From positions 25,499 through 89,498 of the forward strand of contig NZ_LJCO01000108.1 of the NCBI RefSeq assembly GCF_001399675.1: 64,000 nucleotides of DNA, read 5' to 3'. The translations under genes were made by a program, and so were the position numbers. Positions 48,496 to 56,834 of this stretch are shown piece after piece. This DNA is from Paenalicyclobacillus ferrooxydans. Its GTDB lineage: Bacteria; Bacillota; Bacilli; Alicyclobacillales; Alicyclobacillaceae. Within the stretch, counting starts at the first letter, position 1, and each line of letters opens with the position of its first letter. The notes under the pieces were generated by a model, which had not been told where the DNA came from, did no database searches, and was given only the letters and a program-made list of their open reading frames with translations.

Positions 48496-49332
48496 CTATA
48501 ACAGACGTTCAAGCACGGCCTTTCGCATCTGTGCAGTCGGTGCGGCGAGACCCGTCCACAGCTCAAATGCCCTGGCACCTTGACCGATGAGCATCTGTGC
48601 ACCGTCGATTGTGTGGGCTCCACGGGCAGCAGCCTGTTGCAGCAATGATGTTCGAAGTGGACGGTACACCAGATCCTGTACGACTTGCCCCTTGTGCAGA
48701 CAAGTTACGTCGTCGAGGCAACTTGCCTCGCTGTTTGGCCACATGCCAACAGGGGTCGTCTGAATAACGTGATCCGCAGATTCGACGACGTCGTGACGCT
48801 CTTCCCACGGCACCGTACCGACGGTCAGCATGCTTTCAAACTCCGCCGCCAGGGCTTCTGACTGTTCTGTCCTTCGAGATGCAATCGTGACCCTTGCCCC
48901 TCGAGCGTGGACTGCCAACCCCGTTAGGACTGCTCGTGCCGCTCCACCGGCTCCGAGGAGTGAAACGCGCGACAAGGCCGTTGGCCGCGACTGAGCATCG
49001 AAGCTGCTCCACCAGCCTTCCACGTCTGTATTATGTCCAGTCCATAGACCATCTGACCCGAGTGTCAAGGTGTTCACGGCCTTTGCCATCCTCGCCTCAT
49101 CTGTCACCGTTGACAGTCTCGCGTAGACGGTTTCTTTGTGCGGGATCGTAACGTTGACACCGCGAATCCCGAGAGCATGCAGTCCGTCGAGAGCGGCGCC
49201 GAGGTCCTTGGGATGAACTGCAAATGCCACATACCTGGCATCCATGCCAGAGGCATCAAAAGCTCGGTTCATCATCACAGGCGACAAGCTGTGCCCGACG
49301 GGATAGCCGATGAGACCGTAGATGTGCTGCAT
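48496..49332 (-). CDS. aroE: shikimate dehydrogenase AroE
   Basis: 278 residues. YPVGHSLSPVMMNRAFD binds shikimate; the catalytic Lys is in NVTIPHKE near residue 67 and the Asp in NTDVEGW near 103. LLGAGGAARAVL binds NADPH. Reduces 3-dehydroshikimate. Downstream lies a 143-base gap before yhbY with no gene. Confidence 0.95.
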   Translation of the reverse strand: MQHIYGLIGYPVGHSLSPVMMNRAFDASGMDARYVAFAVHPKDLGAALDGLHALGIRGVNVTIPHKETVYARLSTVTDEARMAKAVNTLTLGSDGLWTGHNTDVEGWWSSFDAQSRPTALSRVSLLGAGGAARAVLTGLAVHARGARVTIASRRTEQSEALAAEFESMLTVGTVPWEERHDVVESADHVIQTTPVGMWPNSEASCLDDVTCLHKGQVVQDLVYRPLRTSLLQQAAARGAHTIDGAQMLIGQGARAFELWTGLAAPTAQMRKAVLERLL

Positions 49333-49411
49333 CGTTGTCCTCCCTGTAAATGAATGATGCTGAGTATCGCATACGGCGCCATCGCGGTCAACTGAAAAAA
49401 GCCGAATAACA

Positions 49412-49439
49412 CAGTAAACCCACCCGCTGTCGGGTGGGT
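49412..49439 (-). terminator. hairpin before aroE
   Basis: A perfect 9-bp stem ACCCACCCG / CGGGTGGGT with a 4-base loop, followed on the minus strand by TTTACTG. It probably ends the yqeH / 75-residue gene transcript. Confidence 0.6.
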
Positions 49440-49545
49440 CATTGACTGGATATTCATGAGTTCATTGAGTTCATTTTTCAACAGCGGCCGATGGTATCTC
49501 CTTCGGTCTTCTATAAATTCTTCCTTGAAAGACTACCCTGTTGGA

Positions 49546-49773
49546 TTATTTGCGAAAGTCGAGGACAGCCCGAAGCTCACCCTCCTCCATTCGCAGCGCA
49601 ACGTCATGCAGATGATAGTCGGTTAATTCCGGATGCGTCTTTCGCGTATTCGACACAACCGTCTGCAACCGTCCAAACAGCCCATCAACAGACAACGTGT
49701 CCTCAAAGCTCTGGTGCAAGACTGGCACGACAACACGTTGACGCGCGGTTTGGTTCATCGTCAAATTGCTCAT
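49546..49773 (-). CDS. small hypothetical protein between yqeH and aroE
   Basis: 75 residues from ATG at 49773, preceded by GGTGGAGTGAGAGA. The sequence (MSNLTMNQTARQRVVVPVLH ... VDGLFGRLQTVVSN ... HDVALRMEEGELRAVLDFRK) has no membrane segment and looks like a folded or coiled small protein. I do not recognise it. It ends about 105 bases before the hairpin that precedes aroE. Confidence 0.55.
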   Translation of the reverse strand: MSNLTMNQTARQRVVVPVLHQSFEDTLSVDGLFGRLQTVVSNTRKTHPELTDYHLHDVALRMEEGELRAVLDFRK

Positions 49774-50027
49774 TTCTCTCACTCCACCACCTGGAACAGA
49801 CTTCCTTTCCAGCATCCCCAATTCGAAAGTCTGTCAAACCTATGATCTCCGTCTAGCGGGACCCGCAATCCACGTGGTCGCGGGTCCTTGTCGGGATCCG
49901 ATGTCGGGGGAGCCGGTCATCGAGGATGTTTTAGGTGTATTGCAGAGTGGGCGAGATTATGACACCGTATCTACGATTCAATTGGATGTTTCGTCTCGCT
50001 TTAGCAGATTGTCGCGGCCGAGGGTCG
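49774..50027. other. gap between yqeH and the small hypothetical gene
   Basis: 254 bases. It contains an inverted repeat GGACCCGC ... GCGGGTCC (about 49858-49890) without a U-run. A plus-strand frame of 50 residues (49901-50053) is considered unlikely because it overlaps the yqeH end and lacks a ribosome site. Confidence 0.4.
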
Positions 50028-51215
50028 TCAGCGGCGAGGTTCCACGTGGTTGAGCGATCCGATAAGTCGCTCTCGCACAGATACATGTACACGAGACCTT
50101 GTCCAAACCGTACCTTCCAGCGGCAATCCGCTCAGGGCAACCCAGCCGAGCCCTGGAATCACAATGTCTCCTCCACGCACGCCGATTCGAATCTCCCCAA
50201 GCTCTTCACGCACAGTCGGTCTCCGAGTGCCGGCTCCTGCTTCCACCGAGAACCTCGACCAATTTCCGAGCGTCTCACGGCAGTCTTTACATGGATGATG
50301 CAGAATGTCATCACTATGCAGACGAACAAACTCGTCCGCCCGTTCCAGTTTCGTGCGGTGCACAACCAGGTCGTTGCTGACATAGAAGACGAGTGACTGT
50401 GCCGTTCCCTGAACAAAGTCGAATCGGGCAAACCCACCGAGGAAGATCGTTTGTCCAGGCTGCAGTTGATAGATCCGCGGGCGCAGCCGGCTGCTTGGAA
50501 CGACAGCTTTTAAGCAGTCAATGCAAAGGGCATCTGTAACCCGGTCGTTCAAGATGAGACCTGGGGTATCAATGATGGTTTTACTCTTCCCGTCAGCAAA
50601 CCGCATTTCAACCTGCGAATTTGCAAGCGTGGTTCCAGGAACGCGAGATTCTGTAAAACGTGTACCGCCCTCAACACGCGCCATCAGTGCGTTGAGAATA
50701 CTTGACTTCCCTACGTTTGCCATACCGACTGCATAGACTCGGGTTTCTCGCCGCGCTGCGACCACCGACTGAAGCGTTTCGAGACCGACACTTTTTTCCG
50801 CGCTGACAAAGATGACATCCACCGGTTTGATTCCTTCGGACGCCAATTCATCACTGATCCATTTGCGCAGCAGCTTGGGTTCAATCTCCTTCGGCAAGAG
50901 ATCAATCTTATTGACAACGGCCACGACAGGGCTGTTTCCAATGTATTCGTGCAGCGCTGGCACCATGGAGCCAGCGAGATCGAATACATCCAGCACATAA
51001 AGTACGAGACCCGGGCGCTGGAGCACGGCTGAGACTTCCTTGGCATAGGTCGAAAGCGGCAGGGCCACACGCGAAAATTCACCATAGTGCCGAATCCTGT
51101 AACACCGTCGGCAGAGCACATCTTCCTTGGTCAGCGCACTTGCTGGCACATACCCCGGTGCGTCGGCATCCTCTGACTGGAGTCGCGCTCCGCAGCCGAT
51201 ACATGTTTGGGCCAT
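50028..51215 (-). CDS. yqeH: ribosome-biogenesis GTPase YqeH
   Basis: 395 residues. An N-terminal zinc finger (CIGCG ... CRRC) is followed by a circularly permuted GTPase: G4 NKIDLLPK near residue 105 precedes G1 GMANVGKSS near 167 and G3 IDTPG near 215. It acts in 30S maturation. yqeG is upstream, as in B. subtilis. Confidence 0.96.
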   Translation of the reverse strand: MAQTCIGCGARLQSEDADAPGYVPASALTKEDVLCRRCYRIRHYGEFSRVALPLSTYAKEVSAVLQRPGLVLYVLDVFDLAGSMVPALHEYIGNSPVVAVVNKIDLLPKEIEPKLLRKWISDELASEGIKPVDVIFVSAEKSVGLETLQSVVAARRETRVYAVGMANVGKSSILNALMARVEGGTRFTESRVPGTTLANSQVEMRFADGKSKTIIDTPGLILNDRVTDALCIDCLKAVVPSSRLRPRIYQLQPGQTIFLGGFARFDFVQGTAQSLVFYVSNDLVVHRTKLERADEFVRLHSDDILHHPCKDCRETLGNWSRFSVEAGAGTRRPTVREELGEIRIGVRGGDIVIPGLGWVALSGLPLEGTVWTRSRVHVSVRERLIGSLNHVEPRR

Positions 51216-51334
51216 CCTGTATTCATCCTTCCATCACTGCTATGTATTCTTGAACTGAAGCAGGTCTGATGGTCGTGAAGCATCCTTGTTTCACTCACCA
51301 GACCATGTTTCACTCACCAGACCATTTTTTCATA

Positions 51335-51856
51335 TTAACTGTTCCCGGGTCGTTTCGGTATCTCCAGACCACGACGCACCAACGCGCGCATCGCAACACC
51401 CTCCATGCGACGAACAATCCTCGTTCCCCACCACTCCCGTGGGTGCAGCGGCAAGACAAGGATGGTGTACGCACCAGCGCGTTTGCCGCCCCGGACATCA
51501 GTCAGGAGTTGGTCGCCTACCATCACTGTTTCCTCCGGACGTTTCGTAAACCGCCGCATGGCCTCGAGAAATGCGTCAGGTTTTGGCTTTTTTGCTGCCG
51601 CCATGTAGGGAATACCCGCAATCTCAGCAAAAGCATGTACCCGCGGTCCCTGGTTATTCGATACAATGCATACCTGGAATCCGACGCCTTGAGCGGTTTT
51701 CAGCCACTGCTTGAGATAACTCGGAACACCAGGGTCGTTCCACGGAACAAGTGTGTTATCAAGGTCTGTCAATATTAAGCGTCGACCCTCACGCCAAAGT
51801 TTTGTCAGATCAATATCTTTGATGGACGCCACATACTCATCGGGCATCATACTCAT
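51335..51856 (-). CDS. yqeG: HAD phosphatase YqeG
   Basis: 173 residues if the ATG at 51856 is used; the frame is open to 51904. LILTDLDNTLVPW holds the nucleophile, CIVSNNQ the second motif and MVGDQLLTDVRGG the third. MMPDEYVASIKDI aligns with the N-terminus of B. subtilis YqeG, which supports this start although no ribosome site is evident. Phosphatase of undefined substrate (related to phosphatidylglycerol-phosphate phosphatases). Confidence 0.9.
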   Translation of the reverse strand: MSMMPDEYVASIKDIDLTKLWREGRRLILTDLDNTLVPWNDPGVPSYLKQWLKTAQGVGFQVCIVSNNQGPRVHAFAEIAGIPYMAAAKKPKPDAFLEAMRRFTKRPEETVMVGDQLLTDVRGGKRAGAYTILVLPLHPREWWGTRIVRRMEGVAMRALVRRGLEIPKRPGNS

Positions 51857-52208
51857 CCAAAAACTCGTGGCGTTCACCCCCGCGTAAAAATGAAGTTCAC
51901 CCAAACCGCATACGAGAACAGTTCGATAGTCTTGAAACAGTTTAGTAGTCGAGCCGTCTGCTTTGATTCAAGACGCTGTCCGTCCTCAGTCAAACAATAG
52001 CATACAGGACCGCCTGCACCAAGCCAAAGCAGCCGGGGACGTCTCATTATCCGCACGGCGCATCTCATCCCAATGAACGAATTACACACTATCAAAATCA
52101 CGTTACAATTCAGATAATATTTTTGATCAGACAATATTTTTGAAGCGTGTTCGTGCACAGATCTGAGTCTTGAACCCCTGTCTAAACAGGTCATAAGGAG
52201 GGAACAGC
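51857..52208. other. gap between yqeG and the acs remnant
   Basis: About 350 bases. A short direct repeat (ATAATATTTTTGA / ACAATATTTTTGA, near 52115 and 52134) is visible; no gene recognised. The stretch should hold the promoter of yqeG on one strand and any former acs promoter on the other. Confidence 0.4.
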
Positions 52209-52370
52209 TTGACCGATGTGTTTTTTCGAGAGGTCAATCATGCGAATTTAGAAGACTACGATAGAGCCGTTCGTTCATTTACGTGGGACTCGGTGAACAT
52301 CACTTTCGTTGGTCTGAAACCGGAAGCGTGAATCTGGCCTACGAAAGGACTGAACCTGAAGGACTGAACG
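52209..52370 (+). pseudogene. remnant of the 5' end of an acetyl-CoA synthetase gene
   Basis: A TTG at 52209 follows a perfect AAGGAGGG site and reads FFREVNHANLEDYDRAVRSF then TWDSVNITF before a stop at 52331. From 52307 the next frame reads RWSETGSVNLAYE. Joined, they match the N-terminus of AcsA-type acetate-CoA ligases (B. subtilis: NLKNYEETYRHFDWAEAEKHF, SWHETGKLNAAYE). One base has been lost near 52306 and the rest of the gene is gone, replaced by short GAAAGGACTGAAC-like repeats. Confidence 0.7.
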
Positions 52371-52472
52371 AAAGGGACTTGAACCAAAGGAACTGCAACA
52401 AACAACTGTGCCAGAAAAGTTGCGCCAGAAAGACTGAGTACAATACCTAATCAACGAGTCAATACTCTGCAC

Positions 52473-52508
52473 AAAGGCTGCCGAGACAAAACTGTCGCGG
52501 CAGCCTTT
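52473..52508 (-). terminator. hairpin after sigK
   Basis: A perfect 11-bp inverted repeat AAAGGCTGCCG / CGGCAGCCTTT with a 14-base loop, 26 bases after the sigK stop. No long U-run beyond the stem's own T's. Confidence 0.65.
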
Positions 52509-52533
52509 GATGTGAATCCTATCAGAGACCGAG

Positions 52534-53238
52534 TCAGGAAAGCCCTTTTCCTGCTCGCATCTCCTCGTACAGTTGGTTGAGTGCTTTACGCTCAATACGC
52601 GATACATACGACCGAGAAATTCCTAACTCGCTGGCAATTTCTCGCTGCGTTCGCTCCTCCCCGTCAGGGATGCCAAACCGCTTCATAATCACTTCCCGCT
52701 CTCGCTCCGGTAGGCGCGGCAAGCTTTCATACACCTTCTGTCGCTCCCAGCTCAGGTCGACTGTATCTTCCACTTCATCGGGATCGGTTCCAAGCAAGTC
52801 TGCCAGTGTCATTTCGTTGCCGTCTTTGTCGGTACCAATCGGATCGGACAGAGAAGAATGTCGACGATGCTTTTTACTGCTGCGCAGATACATCAGAATC
52901 TCGTTATTGATGCACCGAGCCGCGAATGTGGCCAGCTTCGTGCCGTGATTTGGCCGGTAACTCTCGACTGCTTTAATCAGCCCGATGGTCCCAATGGAGA
53001 TGAGGTCCTCAGGGTCATAACCGGTCGAGTCAAATCGCTTTACCAAATGGGCCACCAGACGCAGGTTATGTTCAATCAACTTGTCTCTCGCCTGGCGGTC
53101 TCCCTCGGCCATCCTCGCTAAACAGGCTGCCTCTTCCTCGGCCGACAGCGGTGCCGGGAATGCGTTGTGCTTGACATAAGACACAAATACGGTGATGTCT
53201 TTCAGTACCAGGGCCAGTAATGCAAATAGTCCGGGCAT
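52534..53238 (-). CDS. sigK: sporulation sigma factor SigK (pro-sigma-K)
   Basis: 234 residues. The first ~20 residues (MPGLFALLALVLKDITVFVS) match the membrane-binding pro-sequence of B. subtilis pro-sigma-K, after which YVKHNAFPAPLSAEEE begins the mature part. Region 2 (EDLISIGTIGLIKAVESY, RCINNEILMYLRSSKK) and region 4 (REIASELGISRSYVSRIERKALNQL) are complete. It directs late mother-cell transcription. The gene is uninterrupted, with no skin-type element. Confidence 0.94.
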   Translation of the reverse strand: MPGLFALLALVLKDITVFVSYVKHNAFPAPLSAEEEAACLARMAEGDRQARDKLIEHNLRLVAHLVKRFDSTGYDPEDLISIGTIGLIKAVESYRPNHGTKLATFAARCINNEILMYLRSSKKHRRHSSLSDPIGTDKDGNEMTLADLLGTDPDEVEDTVDLSWERQKVYESLPRLPEREREVIMKRFGIPDGEERTQREIASELGISRSYVSRIERKALNQLYEEMRAGKGLS

Positions 53239-53267
53239 ATATCCACCTCCGTCTGCAACCGCTGTTT

Positions 53268-54800
53268 CTATCCTATGACCGGTTGTGACAGAAACTGCCT
53301 GTACGCAGTCAGAACGGCTTTGGCCATCTCATGAACAGAGGTATGGGCGGTTTGAGAAGGAACATCCCCCACGTAAATCGAGAAGGCAATCTGAGGGTTC
53401 GCGGCCGGGGCAAAACCAATCATCCAGCCGTTGACCCGTCCAGTAGGAAGTTCCGCGGTCCCCGTCTTGACTGCGGCAGACACCGGCAGTGAAGCGAGGT
53501 CGTGCGCGGTACCAGACGGATCTGTTACGGCCTCCTGCATGCCCGCCGCGATTTTACGCGCAGTGAAAGGAGACAACGCACGTTCACTCCCATTTTGTTC
53601 GAACCACCTTGCGGTCCGATGATTCATTTCTGCATCGAGCACCAACTGGACATCCCGGTAGGTCCCGTTTTGCGCAATCGTTGATGCAAGATTGGCGGCT
53701 TGGAGCGGTGAAATACGGACATCTTCTTGACCGATGGAGGTGTTTGCAAGCAAACCGTTGTCGTTTCCTGTACGCCGGAACAATGTACCGCCCTGAGCTT
53801 CCTCCAGGACAGGGTGACCCTTGACGGACTGAAGACCTGTCTCGGAGAGATGAAGCTTGTCCCAGACTGTCTCGAGTCCGACCCGGCCGACTCTTGTTCC
53901 GACAATCGAGAGTGCCACATCACAGGATCGCGCAATGGCATCGGTGAGAGTCTCCTTGCCGTGAACGGTCCAGCAGTGCATATTCACGCCGGGAAGATGC
54001 GAAACTCCATCACAGTAAAAAACAGCATCAGGAGTGAATCGATAACTCTCAAACGCTGCGGCAGCCGTGACGAGTTTCATGACCGAACCTGGGACGGCGG
54101 GTCGCACCACCGGAAGGTCCCAGGTGCCGGACGTCGACCGATTGGCGAGCGCCAGTGCCTCGTTGGTTTTCACATCAAGGATGACAACGGCCCCAAGCGG
54201 AACACGTGCGTTCGCAAGTGCCTGCTCAGCTGTCTCCTCCCAGAAGGGATCAAGTGTGGTGCGAAGGTCAGGACCCGGTTTTGGAGCGACTTGAAACATC
54301 TCGTCCGTATGGCTCTCGATTCCTGGGTGCCGCTCCACGCCGATATAGCCTGGCCGCTGACCTCTCAGCAATCTGTCAAATGACGCTTCGAGTCCACTCC
54401 GTCCTTGCTCCGCAATCACACGATCCGGTGTTGGCCATTCGTCTGGAAGTCCCACTTCACCCGCAATTTCTACTCCAGGCCTCGTACTCTTGTACGAGCC
54501 GTCGTAGGACCGTTCTGTATGCGACACATACGGAAAGGAACCGTTTAACGTGGTCAATTGCACGTGTTTCGTTTGTCCGCTGAGTGGTTGCCCATTGCGG
54601 TATAAAATGCGTCCTCGTGCATCGTCTGTCACGATTCCGCGCAGATGTTCCATTTGTGCTCGAACGCGGATATGATCCTGCCAGCGCAGGGGCCGTGGAC
54701 CCGTATCAGGGATCAGGGTCAACAGAAAAAGCCGTCCAACCAGGACGGCCATAAGTACTGTGATAAGGGTCCAGATGCCGAGGATACGACGCCGTTGCAT
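53268..54800 (-). CDS. class B penicillin-binding protein (PbpI-like transpeptidase)
   Basis: 510 residues from ATG at 54800; the frame extends upstream without a ribosome site. One N-terminal membrane helix (about 8-27), a PBP dimer domain and a transpeptidase domain with SVMK (active Ser), SCD and KTGTAE. Cross-links peptidoglycan. It lies upstream of sigK and near mltG, where B. subtilis has pbpI not far away, so a sporulation role is possible; the sequence alone does not decide. Confidence 0.88.
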   Translation of the reverse strand: MQRRRILGIWTLITVLMAVLVGRLFLLTLIPDTGPRPLRWQDHIRVRAQMEHLRGIVTDDARGRILYRNGQPLSGQTKHVQLTTLNGSFPYVSHTERSYDGSYKSTRPGVEIAGEVGLPDEWPTPDRVIAEQGRSGLEASFDRLLRGQRPGYIGVERHPGIESHTDEMFQVAPKPGPDLRTTLDPFWEETAEQALANARVPLGAVVILDVKTNEALALANRSTSGTWDLPVVRPAVPGSVMKLVTAAAAFESYRFTPDAVFYCDGVSHLPGVNMHCWTVHGKETLTDAIARSCDVALSIVGTRVGRVGLETVWDKLHLSETGLQSVKGHPVLEEAQGGTLFRRTGNDNGLLANTSIGQEDVRISPLQAANLASTIAQNGTYRDVQLVLDAEMNHRTARWFEQNGSERALSPFTARKIAAGMQEAVTDPSGTAHDLASLPVSAAVKTGTAELPTGRVNGWMIGFAPAANPQIAFSIYVGDVPSQTAHTSVHEMAKAVLTAYRQFLSQPVIG

Positions 54801-54944
54801 GAGATCCACGTCCTCACAGAGTCTCTCGGTAGTATCTCCGGCAATTTCCTGCTTCATGCATGGTAACAGTGCCCTGCGAGGCCATACGTGGTGACATTGA
54901 CTTGCCAAATCGTCACTTTGCAAGTTGCCTGCACGCCTCCGGAA

Positions 54945-56033
54945 CTACTTTCCGCCGTATTTCCGAAGGTTCGCCTGGCTCTTTTGAATATCGATGAGGT
55001 GTTGGGCCTCAGTCGACGAAAAATAGCTTGTCCCGCTCCCGTCATACTTCGCCACGTAGTACAGGTAGTTCGTCTTGGCAGGATTCAGTGCGGCCATGAT
55101 GGACGCCATGCCGGGGCTGGCAATGGGACCCGGCGGCAACCCGTAATACATGTATGTGTTGTAGGGGTCTTTCACCTGCAAATCCTTGTCCGTCACGATA
55201 TTCCGGTGTCCGAGGATATACAGAATCGTCGCATCAATCTGCAGTTTCATGTGGCGTTTCAAACGGTTTTCGATGACGCTGGCAATGAGCGGTCGGTCAC
55301 TCGCCGCTTGTGCCTCTTTTTCCACCATCGAGGCAACTGTGATGAGGGTCGGCAGCGACTCTCCTTTCGCCTTCAGTGCTGTCATAATCCCTGCAGAATC
55401 AATGTGGCTCTGAAAATCCTGTAACATGGTATTTACCACAGCATGAGCCGACTCACCTTTTTGGAACTCATAGGTGTCCGGAAACAGATACCCTTCAAGC
55501 CGATACTTGATGTTTTTATGGTTAGGCAGCAACGCGACAAATGGTTCCTGGAACTGACCGTTCTGGATTTCATTCAAAAACGCCGCTTTTGTGCAAATGT
55601 TATCGGCAGCTAAACGGTCTGCAATCTGCATCACCGTAAATCCCTCTGGGATGGTCACCTTGATGTTATTCGGCACCACATCTCCGTTGGTCAGCTGTGC
55701 GACGATTTCGGAGATGCGAACCCCCGGCTGTATCGCATACGTGCCTGCCTTAAGACTTGTGCCTGCATGGTGGTAACGCACGTAGAGCCGAAAAATCAGG
55801 GCATTCTTGATGAGACCTGCCTGCTCGAGCTGTCCGCCAATCTCCGTAACGCTCTCCCCGCGTGCTACAACAATGCGTATGGGGTCCTGCCCACGGGCCG
55901 TCGGCGGCTGATACTCCTGATAGGCCCAAAGAAGTCCGCCGCCAACAACAATCACCAATATCAAACAGATAACGGCCCCAATCACGAGGCCGCGTACCTT
56001 GTTTCGGTTCTGGTTCATTGGTTCATGACTCAA
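54945..56033 (-). CDS. mltG: endolytic murein transglycosylase MltG
   Basis: 362 residues from TTG at 56033 (AAGGAG about 10 bases upstream). A membrane helix at about 15-37 is followed by a LysM-like part (VVARGESVTEIGGQLEQAGL) and the catalytic domain with the Glu of SMVEKEAQAASDRPLIASVI and the YNTYMYYGLPPGPIASPG signature. It cuts nascent glycan strands. Downstream of ruvX. Confidence 0.94.
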   Translation of the reverse strand: MSHEPMNQNRNKVRGLVIGAVICLILVIVVGGGLLWAYQEYQPPTARGQDPIRIVVARGESVTEIGGQLEQAGLIKNALIFRLYVRYHHAGTSLKAGTYAIQPGVRISEIVAQLTNGDVVPNNIKVTIPEGFTVMQIADRLAADNICTKAAFLNEIQNGQFQEPFVALLPNHKNIKYRLEGYLFPDTYEFQKGESAHAVVNTMLQDFQSHIDSAGIMTALKAKGESLPTLITVASMVEKEAQAASDRPLIASVIENRLKRHMKLQIDATILYILGHRNIVTDKDLQVKDPYNTYMYYGLPPGPIASPGMASIMAALNPAKTNYLYYVAKYDGSGTSYFSSTEAQHLIDIQKSQANLRKYGGK

Positions 56034-56089
56034 ACCCAACTCTCTCCTTAAGCACTTGCTTTCATAGCAGCGCGGCAACCGCACACATC

Positions 56090-56518
56090 CTACGTTCGCG
56101 ACGGGCGATTCCGAAAGTCAAGATACGTCTGTAAGAGAACCGTTGCTGCGACGGCGTCAACCACCTGTTTGCGTTTGCTGCGACGCACATCCTGAGCGAT
56201 CAGTGTCTTCTGCGCGGCAACGGTCGTCAAACGCTCATCAAACAGATGAACAGGCAAACCGCTCTGTTCTTCGAGTTCTTTTGCGAATTGTCGACAAATC
56301 TCAGCCTTATCTCCAGCCGAACCGTTCATATTGAGCGGCAGACCAACAACGATTTCTAAAACCTCACGTTCCTTTGCAATACGGACAATGTCGACAATCG
56401 CCTCTGGATCGGATCGGCGGCGGAGTACCTCAAGGCTCTGCGCGAGAAAACCGCTCGGATCGGACAGTGCCAGTCCGATCCGGACGGTTCCATAATCAAC
56501 CGCGAGAATTCTGCCCAT
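56090..56518 (-). CDS. ruvX: RuvX/YqgF Holliday junction resolvase-like protein
   Basis: 142 residues from ATG at 56518 (GGAG 4 bases upstream), overlapping ireB by 23 bases. RNase H-like fold: AVDYGTVRIGLALSD, VVGLPLNMNGSAGDKAE, and FDERLTTVAAQ, with the acidic residues retained. Linked to 16S rRNA 5' end processing and possibly junction resolution. Confidence 0.94.
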   Translation of the reverse strand: MGRILAVDYGTVRIGLALSDPSGFLAQSLEVLRRRSDPEAIVDIVRIAKEREVLEIVVGLPLNMNGSAGDKAEICRQFAKELEEQSGLPVHLFDERLTTVAAQKTLIAQDVRRSKRKQVVDAVAATVLLQTYLDFRNRPSRT

Positions 56519-56762
56519 GCTGCTCCGCATACGCACGTACGAGTTCTTCGATCAACTCATCGCGCTCAATCCGCCGAATCGTGTTGCGCGCGTCCAAATG
56601 GTTGGTGATATAAGCGGGATCGCCAGAAATCAGGTACCCCGCTATCTGGTACACCGGATTGTATCCTTTCTCAGACAATGCCCGATATGCCAGTTGGAAT
56701 GCTTTTTTCGCAGCCTCATTTTCGGACTTGGCCTCATACCGCATCGTGTGGTCGAAATTCAC
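56496..56762 (-). CDS. ireB: IreB-family regulatory protein (DUF965)
   Basis: 88 residues from GTG at 56762 (GAGG 8 bases upstream), giving (M)NFDHTMRYEAK, close to B. subtilis YrzL; an earlier GTG is at 56780. GYNPVYQIAGYLISGDPAYI and ARNTIRRIERDELIEELV are invariant family features. In Enterococcus IreB is a substrate of the IreK kinase and affects cephalosporin resistance. Confidence 0.94.
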   Translation of the reverse strand: MNFDHTMRYEAKSENEAAKKAFQLAYRALSEKGYNPVYQIAGYLISGDPAYITNHLDARNTIRRIERDELIEELVRAYAEQHGQNSRG

Positions 56763-56834
56763 CAGCCCCACCTCACTCACCCTGTTTAAATCTAACCCTT
56801 TACCCGAAGCATGTCTTTCTACATGACAGTTCGC

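Noticed and set aside
49901..50053. 50-residue plus-strand frame beside yqeH
   Set aside because: It overlaps the 3' end of yqeH, has no ribosome site and no recognisable motif.
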